Shown here: in pieces, positions 1 through 11,735 of the stretch
Layout of the letters: each line of letters opens with the position of its first letter
Numbering within the stretch: position 1 is the stretch's first letter
Origin: Hordeum vulgare subsp. vulgare
Lineage: Eukaryota > Streptophyta > Magnoliopsida > Poales > Poaceae
Direction of reading: 5' to 3'
Length of the DNA stretch: 64,000 bases
Assembly (NCBI RefSeq): GCF_904849725.1
Contig: NC_058521.1
Coordinates: 99,620,244-99,684,243 of the forward strand
Notes under the pieces: model-generated
Seen by the model: the letters and a program-made list of their open reading frames with translations, nothing else
What the model was told of the DNA's origin: nothing
Database searches by the model: none
Translations under genes and position numbers: made by a program

Positions 1-470
1 CATTGAGGTCCATGTGGATGTGAAGACAACTGACAACTACATGAGTAACAACTCATTCTGAGTGTACACGAAAAGTTGCACTCGGGGACTTAGCTGCGAC
101 TCAGAATCGCCTAAGTAAAAAAGCTTCCTCCGATTGTATACTCGAGATCCACTCGGAGGCTTAGCAGACCCTCATTGGGGCTCATGTGGATGTGAAGACA
201 ACTGAAAATTACATGAGTAACAACTCGCTCCGAGTGCGAGCTTACAGTCGCGCTCGGGGACTTAGCTGCGACCCAGAGTCGCCTAAGTACAAACTCGCTC
301 CGAGTGTGCACTAAAAGTCGCACTCGGAGACTTAGCCGCGACCCAGAGTTGCCTAAGTAAAAGCTCACTCCGAGTGCGCACTCGAGACTTGGCAGACCCT
401 CATTGAGGCTCATGTGGATGTGAAGACAACTGACAACTACATGCTCCGAATGTTTGCCATTGGCTTCACC
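1..470. repeat. Tandem repeats of the G1 3' region
   Basis: A block that starts cattgaggctcatgtggatg recurs at about 1, 171 and 400. Between these lie shorter units of about 65 bp with the core ctcggggacttag followed by ctgcgacccagagtcgc (81, 253 and, with a changed base, 323). It is thus a higher-order tandem array. Its core resembles the G1 polypurine tract at 3,155-3,166. The array lies between the missing pol gene and the antisense ORF, where Tat and Ogre elements are known to carry variable tandem repeats. The open reading frames in it are products of the repeat. Confidence 0.8.
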
Positions 471-655
471 AAGAAACGCCAAACAAAAACCACGAGCCAA
501 AATCGTGTCAAAAAAAACTTAGCGAAAGAAGAGCAAAATATTCGATTTGAATTCAAAGTTGGAAGCACGAATGTGACGGACAATAGTAGTGGCCAAAGTT
601 TGATACAGATACCAATCGGCATACCGAGGTAAATGTGCGTTCACTATAAAGTTTT

Positions 656-2640
656 TCAAGCATCAACGGGACTGGCTGGCTCCACAAAGGTGTCAAGGTC
701 GATTCCATCTGCAATGCGAGTGGCTGTGTCGAGGAAGGTCTCGATGAAATCTTCGAATCAAAGCTTCTTGGTGTTGGCGACCTGCAACGTCTTGAGCTTT
801 TCTTCGCGAGCCTCCTTGCAGTGCACTCGGACCAGAGATAGCGCCACGTCGGCACCACAACGAGCGGCAGACTTCTTCCACGCCTGCACTCTGCTCGAGA
901 TGTCCTCAAGCCGAGTCATCGACCCATCTATTTCTTGTCGGGATTCGTCTTCAGGCCAAAGCTCCTTGTCGATCCGGCCGATGACTTCTCTCAGGCGGCC
1001 AACGAAAGGTCCCACCCTGCTAAGGCGAATATGCGCTCGGAGTAAGTCCCGGTTGGCTTCGTCGCCGAGTGGAACGTTCGGAACAACCGACCGTTCAATG
1101 TTGGTTGCTTCAGCCTCAACGCCCCGACAGAAGTGTGCAAAGAAAAGACAAGCAGAAAGTAAGCTCAAAGTGAACCCCAAAGTCAAGAAGCGCTCGGCAA
1201 AAACTTACCACCAAGCAGTGCAACCATCTCCCTTGCTCAGTCGCTGACGTACTTCTCCTGCGCCATGCACCGAGTGTTCATCAACTTCAGCTGACCCATC
1301 CATTCGGATCTTTGACTCTTCAATTTCTCAATTTCGGCTACCAATGCCTTGTTGGTCTCCCGAGACTCCTCCAAAGACTTCTCTCGGTCAACAAGAGCCT
1401 CCTTCACACCAGCCAGGTCATTCACAGCCGCCTCCAAGTCCACAGCAAGCTGAATCTTCTCAGCCTTCAGAGCATTGTACGCAGATCCCATTTAGCAAGT
1501 CTTCTGCCAAATAAGCACAAAGGGAAGATCAGACACATTCAACAAGGACAAAGTGTCGACACATATGACAAAACAATTAAAGCTCAAAGTTCTTCAGACC
1601 CCTGCTGATGCAAGCAATCGACAGCGGTCTCGGCGACTACACCCAGTGGGTTCACTAAGAGTGACCCCACTGGCATGAAGCTCGGACATGTCGGCCCTAT
1701 TGAGCTTCCTGACAAACAGACAAATCTATGAGACCTGAGTAACAATACTCTCGGGGACTACATCCAGTGGGTGCACTCCGAGTGCCCCCACTGGTACCAT
1801 TCAGCCAGATCAGCTCCGATCCGTTCAGATCACGGAAAATACATATAAAGACAACTGCCGGTGCAAGCACTCGACAGAAGTCTCGGGGACTACACCCACT
1901 GGGTTCACTCCGAGTGAACCCAATGCAAAATAATCCTACTGTATCCGAGTATATCACTGAAACCTCCAGTGGGTAACAAGAGGAAAGTAAACACTTACTA
2001 GTGCACTTACTCGGATATCGTCCCGGAGTTCCAAGCTTTTCTTGTACAAAGACGCGATGGAGTCATACGCTCCCTTGGCGTCACCCACCATCAGCTCCAC
2101 CTGCACCATGGCGTCCTTGGCGGCCCCCACCTAGTCTTCCGGGAGGTGTCGGGCGTCATATTGAACGGTTGATGGACCCGGCGAGACAGAAGACTCCTTG
2201 GGCATCCCGAACTCCGCTCCAGTCGGTTCCGCCGTGAAGGACACCGTCTCAGTCGGCGGCACCGTCTCGGTCGGCGGCACGTACATGGTGGGAGCAGCAG
2301 CAGATGGGACAACCTCAAGGACAGGAGCCAAGGCTGGCCCCGACCCCCTTTGGTCATCGTCCTCCACATGGATCACCTCCGAAGGAAGCCCGACTGAACA
2401 ACATGAAATTACAGGAAAAGGGCAAGATTAAAGACAGCACGCGCTCCCCCTCCCTCGGCGCTGGCTCCGTCTCGCCCTCCGACAGCTTCCACGACTTGTT
2501 GACGATCATGCCATGCTCCACCAGCTCCAGCAAGTCATCCTCCGTCACCGTGGAGGGGAGGAAATCCCCCTGGATTCAACCCGCCGGCAGTCCCGCTGTC
2601 GCCGTTGAGCAGGGTCCGCCCCCTTCTTCTTCTTCTTCTA
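656..2640 (-). pseudogene. aORF-1: broken multi-exon antisense ORF of G1 (plant gypsy-type transposon-domain protein)
   Basis: Read on the minus strand, antisense to G1. The N-terminal part (about 2,640-2,430) has the family signature TEDDLLELVEHGMI. The globular middle expected of the family is missing, so an internal deletion is likely near 2,380-2,430. An acidic/proline linker and an Ala/Lys-rich helix follow (2,376-2,020). Next comes a coiled-coil exon (about 1,493-1,220, heptad-like Leu/Glu/Lys), then an all-alpha C-terminal domain (about 1,115-656) with SRVQAWKKSAARCGADVALS. An in-frame TGA at 758-760 replaces an Arg codon; after it the frame runs on to TGA at 656-658. The intron between the last two exons keeps a good donor (GTAAGT) but its acceptor reads CG instead of AG. 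The function of the family is unknown. It is not a host gene. Confidence 0.65.
1494..2020 (-). repeat. aORF-1 intron with three ~125-bp repeat units
   Basis: Three diverged units (about 1,601-1,675, 1,729-1,795 and 1,853-1,922) share the core ctcggggactacacccagtg followed by a short inverted motif around ctccgagtg. The block falls between two recognisable exons of the antisense ORF, so it is intronic. In the first unit the core is mutated (ctcggcgacta at 1,627). The core matches the polypurine tract next to the G1 3' LTR. Confidence 0.65.
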
Positions 2641-2773
2641 CGACTCGAGTTTGCTGGTCAGATCCGCAGAGGAGGAGAGGAAGGAGGAGGCTTGGGGCAC
2701 GCAGAGAGTTGCGGGAGGAGCGGGGTTAATGCGAGGAAGATGAGCAGCGCAACAAGAAATCCCACCGGAGGGG

Positions 2774-2783
2774 CTTAAATAAG
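2774..2783 (-). promoter_or_regulatory. Possible TATA box of aORF-1
   Basis: The palindromic cttaaataag lies about 130 bp before the first recognisable aORF-1 coding sequence on the minus strand. It is followed by a CT-rich leader. The call rests on motif and position only. Comparable AT motifs precede aORF-2 and aORF-3. Confidence 0.35.
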
Positions 2784-3154
2784 CTTCCGACTGGGTCACT
2801 AACAGGTGGACCCGAAATCTTATCTCCCCGACCGGCTGCTGCGATGTTAGTGGAGAAGATAAATGCACGGTAATCGAGGCGGCAAAACCTACTAGATGGC
2901 CATGTCGTCATCCCCGTTGAGCGCGCGGCAACCAAAATTTGAGGATCCCGAAAAATCCGCCGCTGTCAGTTTGACCAGTCACATCGAAAGATTCCGCGGA
3001 AGCACTCGGTCCCTGATAGTTCATTTCACTGGTATATTCACTCGGATCACTGGTTGAAAGGATAAAATGGGTCGTGGCAAACAACGCCAAAGTCACATCC
3101 ATACCAGTCGGATCCATACTCCAGACATCACTTCGTCGTTCCAACCCCGATCCA

Positions 3155-3166
3155 TTCGGGGACTAA
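3155..3166 (+). other. Polypurine tract of G1
   Basis: The sequence ttcggggactaa abuts the TGATGGGG start of the LTR. It is the expected plus-strand primer site and fixes the LTR as a 3' LTR. Confidence 0.7.
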
Positions 3167-3699
3167 TGATGGGGTTATAGTCCCACGGTACGGTCATAGG
3201 CCTGCCCTATAGGTCCTACCCAAAGACTACCCTTCATAGAGGACAAGGCCCTTAGACAGTTCCGAGTGAACTAAAGACTCCCCCATCATCCAGTCGGTGA
3301 CGAGCACTCGGAGCGTATTTAACGTACCGACTGGATTCCACTCTGTATATCGTAACCTCCCAGGAGGGCAACGGTCATACGTTTTAATACACCATTATTA
3401 ACATTTAAGGCTTACGTTACCTATAACATAGGCATTTATTTGCCACTATTCCACCCCTGTCCACCAGACCATTATGAAGGGCAGCGCACTCGATATAAGC
3501 CGCCCTTCCCCACTGGTGCAGGGGTTGGCTTTTACTGTAATCCTATATTCCACTCGACACTAAGCTCCCAAGAGCACTGAGACGTAGGGCTTTTACCTCC
3601 ACCGTAGAGGGGCGTGAACTCATTCATCCTCGCAGTAGCTAAGGGTCTGCCCATCCTTTCGTACCCTACATATCTACTCTCAGACTTATACCCACAACA
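3167..3699 (+). repeat. 3' LTR of G1
   Basis: A 533-bp block starting TGATGGGG and ending CCCACAACA. It has a polypurine tract on its left and the interrupted family-C LTR on its right. It holds no gene. Its partner LTR is outside the window, so the ends rest on the TG/CA termini, the purine tract and the point where family-C sequence resumes. Confidence 0.7.
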
Positions 3700-5747
3700 A
3701 TGGGCGTAGCATTCATAAACAAGTAGACCAAAAGGATCCTGCATCTACTACTATTACTCCCTTTCAAGAGCACTACTTTCCTTGCATCTCTAGATATTAA
3801 GTTCATGACAAACGGAGTTATGCTTGGAGCAAGATGACATGATGCAGACAAAGTAAGACAAGCAATATGTTCAGACCGCATCGTTTTATCCTTAGTAGTT
3901 AGTAGTAAAAATACAAATACCTGTCTTCTTGCCTTCTGTCACTCGGATATAGAGCACCGCAAGATAGAACCCACTGCAATGCACCACTCCCACTGGAGAT
4001 AAATCAGTCTAGTTGGCCAAAACAAACGGATAGATCGGAGAGAAATATGAAGCTATAATAATCACGCATAATAGAATTCATAGATACTCAATTACCTTCA
4101 ATGAATAATCTGATCGTAAACCCAAAATCATTGGGTCCCTACAAATACACCACAAAAGAGGATTACATCGGATAGATTACAACGAGAATCTAGAAAAACA
4201 TTGTATTGAAGATCATAGCGGGATAAGAAACAATCTAGGTACTAGATATGAACCCGTAGGTCTGGTGGATTACCCACACATCATCATGGAGGCGACAAGG
4301 TTGTGTAGACGACCTCCACGACCGATTCCCGCTCTGACGGGGCACCGGAAAAGGTCTCCAAATGGGATCATGGCAGAACAGAGACTTGTCGGGGCGGGAA
4401 ACGTATTCTGCTGGTTCTCTGATGTTTTCAGAATATTTTGGGATTTATAGAAGTTGAATTTCTTCAAGGGGACTTGTGAGGGGTTCGCAAGCCTGTTGGG
4501 CATTCCTTACCCCACACGGCGCACCCTGTAGGCTTGTCATCACCTTGTGTGGTGTGTGGCCTTCTATCGAAGCTTTGTGGGTCCAAAATCGTCCAGAAAA
4601 AATCACCAAAAAGATTCATCGTGTTTGGACTCTGTTCGGTATTGATTTTTGGAGAAGTCAAAAACACGCAAAAACGAGGAGGTGACACTATGCAGTGGGT
4701 TAATATGTTAGTTCCCAAAAATGATATAAAATAGCATATTATTGCATATGGAGTGTCCAAATTGATAGTATAATAGGATGGAACAATAAAAATTATCGAT
4801 TCTTTGGAGACTTATCAGCATCCCCAAGTTTAATTCCTGCTCGTCCTCGGGTAGGTAAATGATAAAAATAGAATGTTTTATCAGGCATGCTACCTAACAT
4901 GTAATATATTTTAGGTGTGATCATTGAGTAACGATGAGATAATTGATATCAACATAATAATATCCCTAAACATAAGAAGCATAATCATTAATATTTGAAT
5001 TATACGATCCTTAAAGAATGTTATTCCCTACTAATTTTATCATATTAGCATTGCATGAGCCCGTATTCACCGCATAAGTATAAATCATGAGCACCACGTT
5101 GCCAAACCAAGCAATTGCATTGTACTTCTAACGTGCTTTAGCATTTTCAGTTCCATGCAACACGTGAGATATAGCATATGGGTGGCATAGGGTATGTTGG
5201 TCAAGCTAAAAGGAGTCAAAAGTGGAAAAAATTCTCGCACCGACTAGGCGGACTAACGGGCTATGGAGATGCCCATCAATAAATATCAATGCGAGGAATA
5301 GGGATTTCCATGCAACAGATGCACTAGAGCTATAAGTGTATGAAAACTCAAATATAGCTAAGTTGGTGTGCATCCATCTTGCGTGCTCATGAGGACCTCA
5401 GCGATTTGAGGAAGCGTGTCATCGTAATATACAAGCGAAGTTCTATAACGTAAAATTCGAACTAGCATATGAAAGTGTCAACTCAGGAGACTCTCTATAT
5501 CAAAAACTTGGTGCTCCCTCTAAGAACAACTGTGGAAAAAATAGTAGCATTGTCCCTTCTCTCTTTTCTCTCATTTTATCCTATTTTTTCCTTTTTTCTT
5601 TTGTTATTTTTCTCTCTTTTTACTTTCTATTTTATTTTTCTTCGAGAGTCTCATCCCGACTTGTGGGGGAATCATAGTCTCTATCATCCTTTGCTCACTG
5701 AGATAGTGCCCTAATAATGATGATCATCACACTTTTATTTACTTACA
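3700..5747 (-). mobile_element. Family-C Gypsy remnant, minus strand: 3' LTR and 3' internal region
   Basis: Read on the minus strand, the LTR starts at 4,817 with TGATAAGTCTCC, matching the start of the family-C LTR at 58,256 (TGATACGTCTCC). It can be followed past the shared stretch around gacctacgggtt to 3,700, where G1 interrupts it. The polypurine tract aacttggggatgc sits at 4,830-4,818. The internal 3' spacer (4,831-5,747) is non-coding; reading outward from the LTR it ends in a T-rich stretch (5,560-5,640) and a segment typical of this family. The CACTA end starts exactly where it stops. No gag or pol is left here. Confidence 0.75.
4818..4830 (-). other. Polypurine tract of the minus-strand family-C element
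   Basis: The minus-strand sequence aacttggggatgc touches the TGATAAG start of the LTR at 4,817. It orients the remnant. Confidence 0.75.
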
Positions 5748-6689
5748 CACTACTGGAATTGAGAAATTTGCCGTGTGCCATGGCTTTGAGGTCTGCGGAC
5801 GCATGGAAAATATACTCTTTGCCGTCAGCTGGCACAAACCTGACGGCAAAGAGGTGGCTGATGGAAAAGGTTCTATTTGCCGTCAGCCACCTCTTTGCCG
5901 TCTGCCAACAGACGGCGAAGGCCCCAAAGGCGGACGGCAAAGGGTGGGCAGACGGCAAAGCCCCCCCCCCCAAACGGCCGAAACCCACCCCCACCCACCC
6001 CACCCCTTTGTCGTCTGCAGACGGCAAAGGGGATGTTTCCCTAACGGCTCGCCCTGCCCCCGCCCGCTCCCCTAACGGCTCTCCCTGCCCTCCCCCCTCT
6101 CTCTCGCCGTGCCCAACCCCTCTCTCTCATATCGCCCTGCCGACCCGCCTCCGCCTCCGCCGCCTGAGCTGCTCCGGCCCACCACCCCGCCTTGGCACGC
6201 CCCATCCACAGCTGCCCCTTCCACGACCCCCTCCTCCGTACGACCCCCTCCTCCGCCACGGCGCGCCGCCTCCAAAGCCGTCCCTGTCGCACCTTCGCCT
6301 CGGCGCCCCCCTCCACAGCCGCCCCCATCGTCGACCCCCTCTCCTCCACCACCACCGCCCCGACCCCCTCTCCTCCATCACCACCTACCCGACCCCCTCT
6401 ACTCCACCACCACCTCCCCGACCGCCTCTCCTCCACCACCACCGCAGCCGGCGCTCTGCCCCCGCCCAACGCCCCTGCCGGCCCCGGCGCCACACTGGCT
6501 AGGCCCCCACCGCCACGGCACCCACTGCCCCTTCAGGTAAGTTTTTTCCTTTTTGGCTTTATTTCCTGTTTTCTTAATTAGATAGTTAATTTAGATATTT
6601 AGTTTATTTTCTATTTTTTCTGTTAAATTGGATAGTTAGTTTTTTTTCTTCTGTTTTTATGTTAAATTAGATAGTTAGTTTATTAGGTA

Positions 6690-6935
6690 GAAAAAGTAGA
6701 TAGAAAAAAAGATAGAAAAAAACTTAGAAGAAAATAAGAGAATAATAAACTACAAGAAAAAAAAGAAGAAGAAGAAGAAGAACAAAGAGGAGAGGAGGAG
6801 AAAGAGAAAAGAACGAAGAAGAAGAAGAAGAAGAGGAGGAGGAGGAGGAGGAGGAGAAAAAAGAATAATAATAATAATAATAAGATGATCAAGAAGAAGA
6901 AGAAGAAGAAGAAGAGAGAGGAGAAGAAGAAAGAA
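6690..6935. repeat. Purine-rich simple repeat (aag/agg/aat)
   Basis: Long runs of aag, gga and aat triplets. The Leu/Phe/Ser-rich frames on the other strand are artefacts of this repeat. Confidence 0.85.
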
Positions 6936-7440
6936 GAGGACCCCGACCCCAGACCCCCGGCCCACGACCCCCGACGCCCGACGCCACCAACCCCCGACCC
7001 CCAACACCACTGACATCCGACTCCCGACCCCCGACGCCCGACACCACTGACCCCCAACACCAGACCCCCGACTCCACTAACCCCCGACCCCCGATGCCCG
7101 ACGGCACTGACCCTCGACCCCCGACCCCCGACGCCCGACGCCAGTCACCCTCGACCCTCGACTCCCAACCCCCGACCCTTGACGCCACTGACCCTCGACC
7201 CCCGACCCCCGACCCCCTACCCCCGACACCCGACGCCACTGGCCCCCAACCCCCAACCCCCGACACCTATTCGGCCTCTTGTTGACCGAAAAGACCCCAA
7301 CCCCCGACGCCAGTGACCCTCGACCCCCGACGACACTGACCCCCAACCATCAACGCAACTAACCGCCGACGCCACCGACACCCGACACCACCGACCCTCG
7401 AGGCCAGTAAGCCTCGACCCCCGACACCTCTTCTGCCTAC
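6936..7440. repeat. C-rich tandem repeat (cgacccccgacgcc type)
   Basis: Irregular units built from cgacccccgac and gacgccactgac fill about 500 bp. A longer block with gttgaccgaaaag/gttgaacgagaagg recurs at about 7,281 and 7,442. This is the kind of variable internal minisatellite seen in CACTA elements. I assign no coding function. Confidence 0.8.
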
Positions 7441-7541
7441 TGTTGAACGAGAAGGTGCTTTTCGGCCTTCTAGAGGCCGACGGGGTCATAGTTTTATAAA
7501 TTATGAGTTAGGTCACATATTTTCCGATTATGTTAATTATA

Positions 7542-9181
7542 TGTAACGCCTAATATGCGATCCTATCCCTAATTTGGCGCGAGGGCCTCGTCAGGGATAG
7601 AAACGCATCTCGTCGTTTCGCAAGAATGGATATCTTTACAAGTACATGTACTGAAAAGATAAGGTATATGGTATTGACCTACGCTCGCCACAAGCTACAT
7701 CAGAGTGATATCAGTACAATACATAAACATCATGAAGAAGAGCAGGGTCCGACTATACACAAAAACAAACGAGAAAAGAAAACGACGTCCATCCTTGCTA
7801 TCCTAGGCTGCCGGCCTGGAACCATCCTAGATCAATGATGATGAAGAAGAAGCAACTCCAAATGAACAATCAACGCGCTCACGTCAAGTAACCTTAACCT
7901 GTACCTGCAACTGGTTTTGTAGTAATCTTTGAGCCACAGGGGACTCAGTAATCTCATTTCCAAAGGTATCAAGAATAGCAAAGCTTAATGGGTGAGGTTA
8001 TGGTTAAGTGGTGAGGCAGCAGCAAGCGACTAAGCAATATATGAGGTGGCTAACTTACGAGTACAAGAATAAGAGGGGGAAGATCTACGCATAACGGACG
8101 TGAACTACTGATGATCAAATGAATGATCCTGAACACCTACCTACGTCAGACATCACCCCACCATGTCCTCGATCGGAGAAGGAGCTCACGAAAGAGACAG
8201 TCTCGGTTACGCACTCTGTTGGCAAGTTTTAATTAAGTTAACTTCAAGTTGTCTAGAACCAGTGTTAAACAAAGTTTCCACGTTGCCACATAACCGCGGG
8301 CACGGCTTTCCAAAATATTTAACCCTGCAGGGGTGCTCCAACTAATCCATCACAAATTACCACAAGCCGTATAGAAATCCTCGATCACGAAACTCGCGAT
8401 CTCGTCGGACTCCTTAGTGGAAAACCTCAACTCTGAGATTACCCAAAGCATCATCGGAATCCCGATGCACAAGACATTCATCAAAGGTAAAACTAATCCA
8501 GCAAGGCCGCCCGACGTGTCGACGAATCCGATAAGAGCCGCGTATCTCGTTCTCACGAGACGACCGGCTGGAACTAGCTACGAGTGCCAAACCGCGAGTT
8601 TCCTCGCGGTGTCCCCGTAGGCAGACCGTTTGGGACCAACACCATGAGCACTGGCCCCCCCTATTTTATGTAAAATTACTCCTCGGGTTCATGACGCCCA
8701 ATGCATTTCGATATTAACAGAATTATGTTGGGAAAATGTAGAACCAATGTTGGGCCTTGCCAGACGAGCTTTAGTCTAAAATGAATTATCAAGGGGGTCC
8801 CCATAACAACCCCGATTGTGTTAGGAGCGCTCAATTATGGAACATAACACCGGTAGCCGAGACTAAGGGGGCAAAGGTGGAACAAAACACCAGGCTAGAA
8901 AGGCCGAGCCTTCCACCTTTTACCAAGTATATAGGTGCATTAAATTAAATAACATTTAATAGGGTGATAAAACAATGAACCCATGTAATCACATGGAAGC
9001 AACTGCACCTGCAACTAGCAACGCTAACACATGGTATAGAAAGCGGTAACATAGCCAATTAGTGGTTTGCTAGGTTGTGAACAGGTTGAAGGTTTTCATG
9101 GCAATGTTGGGAGGCTGATATTTAACAGGTGGTAGGCAACGAGACAATAACGATAGAAACGGTAAAACTAGCATGTCAATG
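7542..9181 (-). repeat. Inverted 3' piece of a LARD LTR (Sukkula-like)
   Basis: It starts tgtaacgcctaatatgcg, the reverse complement of the 3' end of the LARD LTRs (ends at 35,284 and 42,782), and can be followed through about 1.64 kb of the same LTR. Shared landmarks are the ggctcggcctttctagcc region and the part next to gcatgtcaatg. It stops abruptly at 9,181, inside what would be the small conserved ORF of the LTR. It comes from a separate insertion, diverged from both LTRs of the complete LARD, with no internal region attached. Confidence 0.8.
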
Positions 9182-11735
9182 TGAGTCACCGGCGCTCCCG
9201 AATCGGCTCACCGTCGCGGGCCTATAAATAGCCCTCCCCCTCGCTCCAGCACCCCTCAGATAGCTTCACCACGATCACTAGTACCTCCCTAGCCACCCCA
9301 GCAACCCAGCAGAGCCCCAGTGCTCGAGATCGACCGAGGCCCCTCAGCCTCGAAGATTTGGTCGATCTCCGGCTAAATGACGTCTCATGCGCCCCTCGAC
9401 CCACCAAACTAACCCTCTCAACCCTAGGAAGCTTTCCCCCAACTCGCCCGAGCATTTCCGTGTCTCTAGCCATGTCCTCGACCACCTCCCGAAACTCCTC
9501 CGCCACGGCCTCCTCGTCGTCGGCGAACCCCTGCCTCCCCATCATTTTTTCGAGCACCAGCATGTAGGCGATAGTAAGGCGAACCCATTCCAGTCCTCGT
9601 TGGGGCTTGAGAGCGTCGGCTACCTCACCGGCGTCCTCCTCCTCCTCTCTGGCCAGAGGTAGGAGACGACCCCGACAGGTGTGCCCCACCTGTCGGTGGC
9701 CCAGCCTCCTCCCCCGCGCTGTCCTCAGCCACTGACCACAGGGCCCCGCATGTGAGGTTCAAACCTTACGGCGCGCGCGCCTGGGCAGGCTATCGGCTGG
9801 CCATGGGCCAGCGCAGCTCCGGGCCGAGCCAGGCCGGGAGTTTTAGCCGATTTTCTTTTATTTTTAAACCCTGGTTTCTAAGATTCTTATAAAAACATTA
9901 AACCAGTGTAAAAATATAATTTTTCCACTATTATTTTTCTAAAAATATGTAGTATTTAATAATATGCTTGGATGATTTTTTCTACAACTAGCTATTTTTA
10001 CATTAATAAAAAGGACTAAATTGAAATAGTTTTGCTCCTATTTGGTTGATTTCAAAAATATTCCTTCAAGGGAAATTAAGGCAAATATTTTTCAAAATGA
10101 TACCTTAGATTTATCAGTAATAAAGAACATTTTTAAAATCACTTTGTATCTGTTTCTGTGTGAGATATTTCTTATTTATTGTTTTATCGACGATAGAAAA
10201 TCCGTGTGATGAGGGAATCGGAGCGGAAGACCTCAAAGACCCCAGATACTTAGCTGACCAAGGCAAGCAGCCCTTTGACCATGACTGAGCATATGTTACT
10301 TTGCATGTTAAAATAGCAAGTATTACCGTTGAATATGATCATAAGTGCCGGTAATTATTTGATATGATTTTACCCAAGGCTCCCCCGGAGCACATGCATT
10401 GAGCTTGACCCTACCCATTGAGGGTCCTGCTAATATCATGTTGACAAGTAAATATAGAAGTAATATTATCATGAGCATGTTGTTGACATAAAGCAAGAGT
10501 TTACTAAAACCCCGTCGGGTGCCACTAATGCCCGAGAGTGATGATGAGTTAGGTGGTCACTTTTGGTTAAGTGATGCACCCAGTATTTGTGTGAGTCTGG
10601 TTTCGGAAAGGGGATTAGATTTATGATGTGTCGACCGTCCCAACCTTACCAGTACGACCACGTTACCCCATGTGGGACGGGGCTATGTTAATTACTCTGG
10701 TCGGTGCTAGGAAAGAGCCACATTACTAGTGGCGGGAGTGAGATGTGGTCACTCTCGTGATGGGGTCGTGCCAGGTAGGACGACTATGTCATTTTTTTGA
10801 GTTCCAGTCGCACCGTTGGTCCCCGCATGGTTGGTATTGTCGAGAGTTGGTGCTCGTAAGATGTACAACATGTGGGCTGGGTACCAATCGAGTGGACCTC
10901 TTTGTCTAGTATCGTGGGGGGAAAGGCATTGATCGGGTACTTACCTCGGGTATGTGATATACCGCGAGTCGTGGATAACACGGAAGTTTCGCGGATCTCG
11001 TGGGTCCAGCGTACTACCTCTGCAGAGTGTAAACTATTCGAATAGCCATGTCCACGGTCAAGGACAGTTGGGTAATCCTGCTTAAACTACGTACAAATAT
11101 TTCCGCATAAACCAAGTGTGAGTGTGTGTGGTGTTGAAAAAGGCGTTGTTATGACAGTAATGATATGACCAAGTTTGGTGACTTGGCATATAGGGTGAAC
11201 CCGGATGGTTCAACCCTCGACAGATATATTGATATTTGTAACCTGTTCTTCAAAAGTAGTTCTTTAACTTGATGCATAATCATGATCATTCCACCAACAT
11301 GAGTTGCACTAAAGTTGCATGATATTGTTATCCATCACATTCGTTTATTATATCATGGGCTGTTTGTGAGTACATTCAAAGTACTCATTGGCTTGCCACT
11401 GGTTATGTTATTGACAAGACATGGAAGGATCGGAGTTTGGAGATGAGTACGTCTTCGAAGACGCCCCTGCAAACTAGGACGCTTCTGAGTCAGAATGCCT
11501 GTCGGTGTAGGATTGATGGCGTGGGCACCCGCTTAGCCCCTATGTTTTCCGCTACTAGTGTATCTGAGTGATTTGGCCTTAGGCCCTGCCTTGTGAACTT
11601 GACCCTACGGTCATGTGTTGTAATAATCGATGCTTGGATGTAAGACTCTTTTATTCGGTATCTGTGTTCGGTGAGCATTGATCTCTATGATCACTGAGCA
11701 CGGCGATCTCGACTCGTAAGTCGGGGTCCCCATAG
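9182..11735 (+). repeat. Unclassified non-coding long-LTR-like sequence
   Basis: About 2.5 kb without a credible gene. A TATA-like tataaata (9,223-9,230) is followed by a C-rich leader. Further right the text is AT-rich and non-coding, then holds a stretch like an LTR end (around 11,480-11,735). This layout resembles the LARD LTRs, but I could align it to no other part of the window. The right border is set only by the start of G2 LTR-like sequence. The 155-codon minus-strand frame at 9,222-9,689 has no recognisable domain and runs against the TATA motif. Confidence 0.4.
9223..9230 (+). promoter_or_regulatory. TATA-like box
   Basis: The motif tataaata in a GC-rich setting, followed by a C-rich leader. 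It is similar to the TATA boxes in the LARD LTRs. Confidence 0.45.

Larger units (their letters stand above)
1..3699 (+). mobile_element. G1: 3' part of a plus-strand Tat-type Gypsy element
   Basis: What is seen: tandem repeats (1-470), a broken multi-exon ORF on the minus strand (656 to about 2,640), a purine-rich tract (3,155-3,166) and an LTR-like block starting TG and ending CA (3,167-3,699). The purine tract directly left of the LTR makes this a 3' LTR and puts the element on the plus strand; gag-pol would lie left of the window. The order pol, antisense ORF, 3' LTR is the same as in the complete element G3 (21,852-35,137), which is the main reason for the Tat-type call. The right flank starts atggg inside a family-C LTR, so G1 inserted there. 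The matching left duplication is outside the window. Confidence 0.7.
5748..7541. mobile_element. CACTA (En/Spm-type) transposon end, truncated
   Basis: The terminus CACTACTGGAATTGAG starts at 5,748, right after aca, a possible 3-bp target duplication. Subterminal motifs of the type TTTGCCGTC and GACGGCAAAG follow in both orientations between 5,780 and 6,040, as in Triticeae CACTA elements. Then come a C-rich stretch with long Pro/Ala-rich open frames (6,050-6,536), a GA/AT-rich stretch (6,690-6,935) and a C-rich tandem repeat (6,936-7,440). No transposase motif is visible and the second terminus is absent. The element is cut at 7,542 by an inverted LARD LTR piece. Confidence 0.75.

Noticed and set aside
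1..470. CRISPR-like array
   Set aside because: Repeats diverge, units are contiguous without unique spacers, and the setting is a plant retrotransposon.
5717..6502. 261-codon Pro/Ser/Arg-rich open frame on the plus strand and long frames opposite
   Set aside because: Open in several frames on both strands because of C-rich low-complexity text in a CACTA end. No domain.
6683..7489. Several minus-strand frames rich in Gly-Val-Gly or Leu-Phe
   Set aside because: Translations of purine and C-rich tandem repeats.
9222..9689. 155-codon minus-strand frame with Glu-rich text
   Set aside because: No recognisable domain, GC-rich text, and it runs against a TATA-led leader on the other strand.
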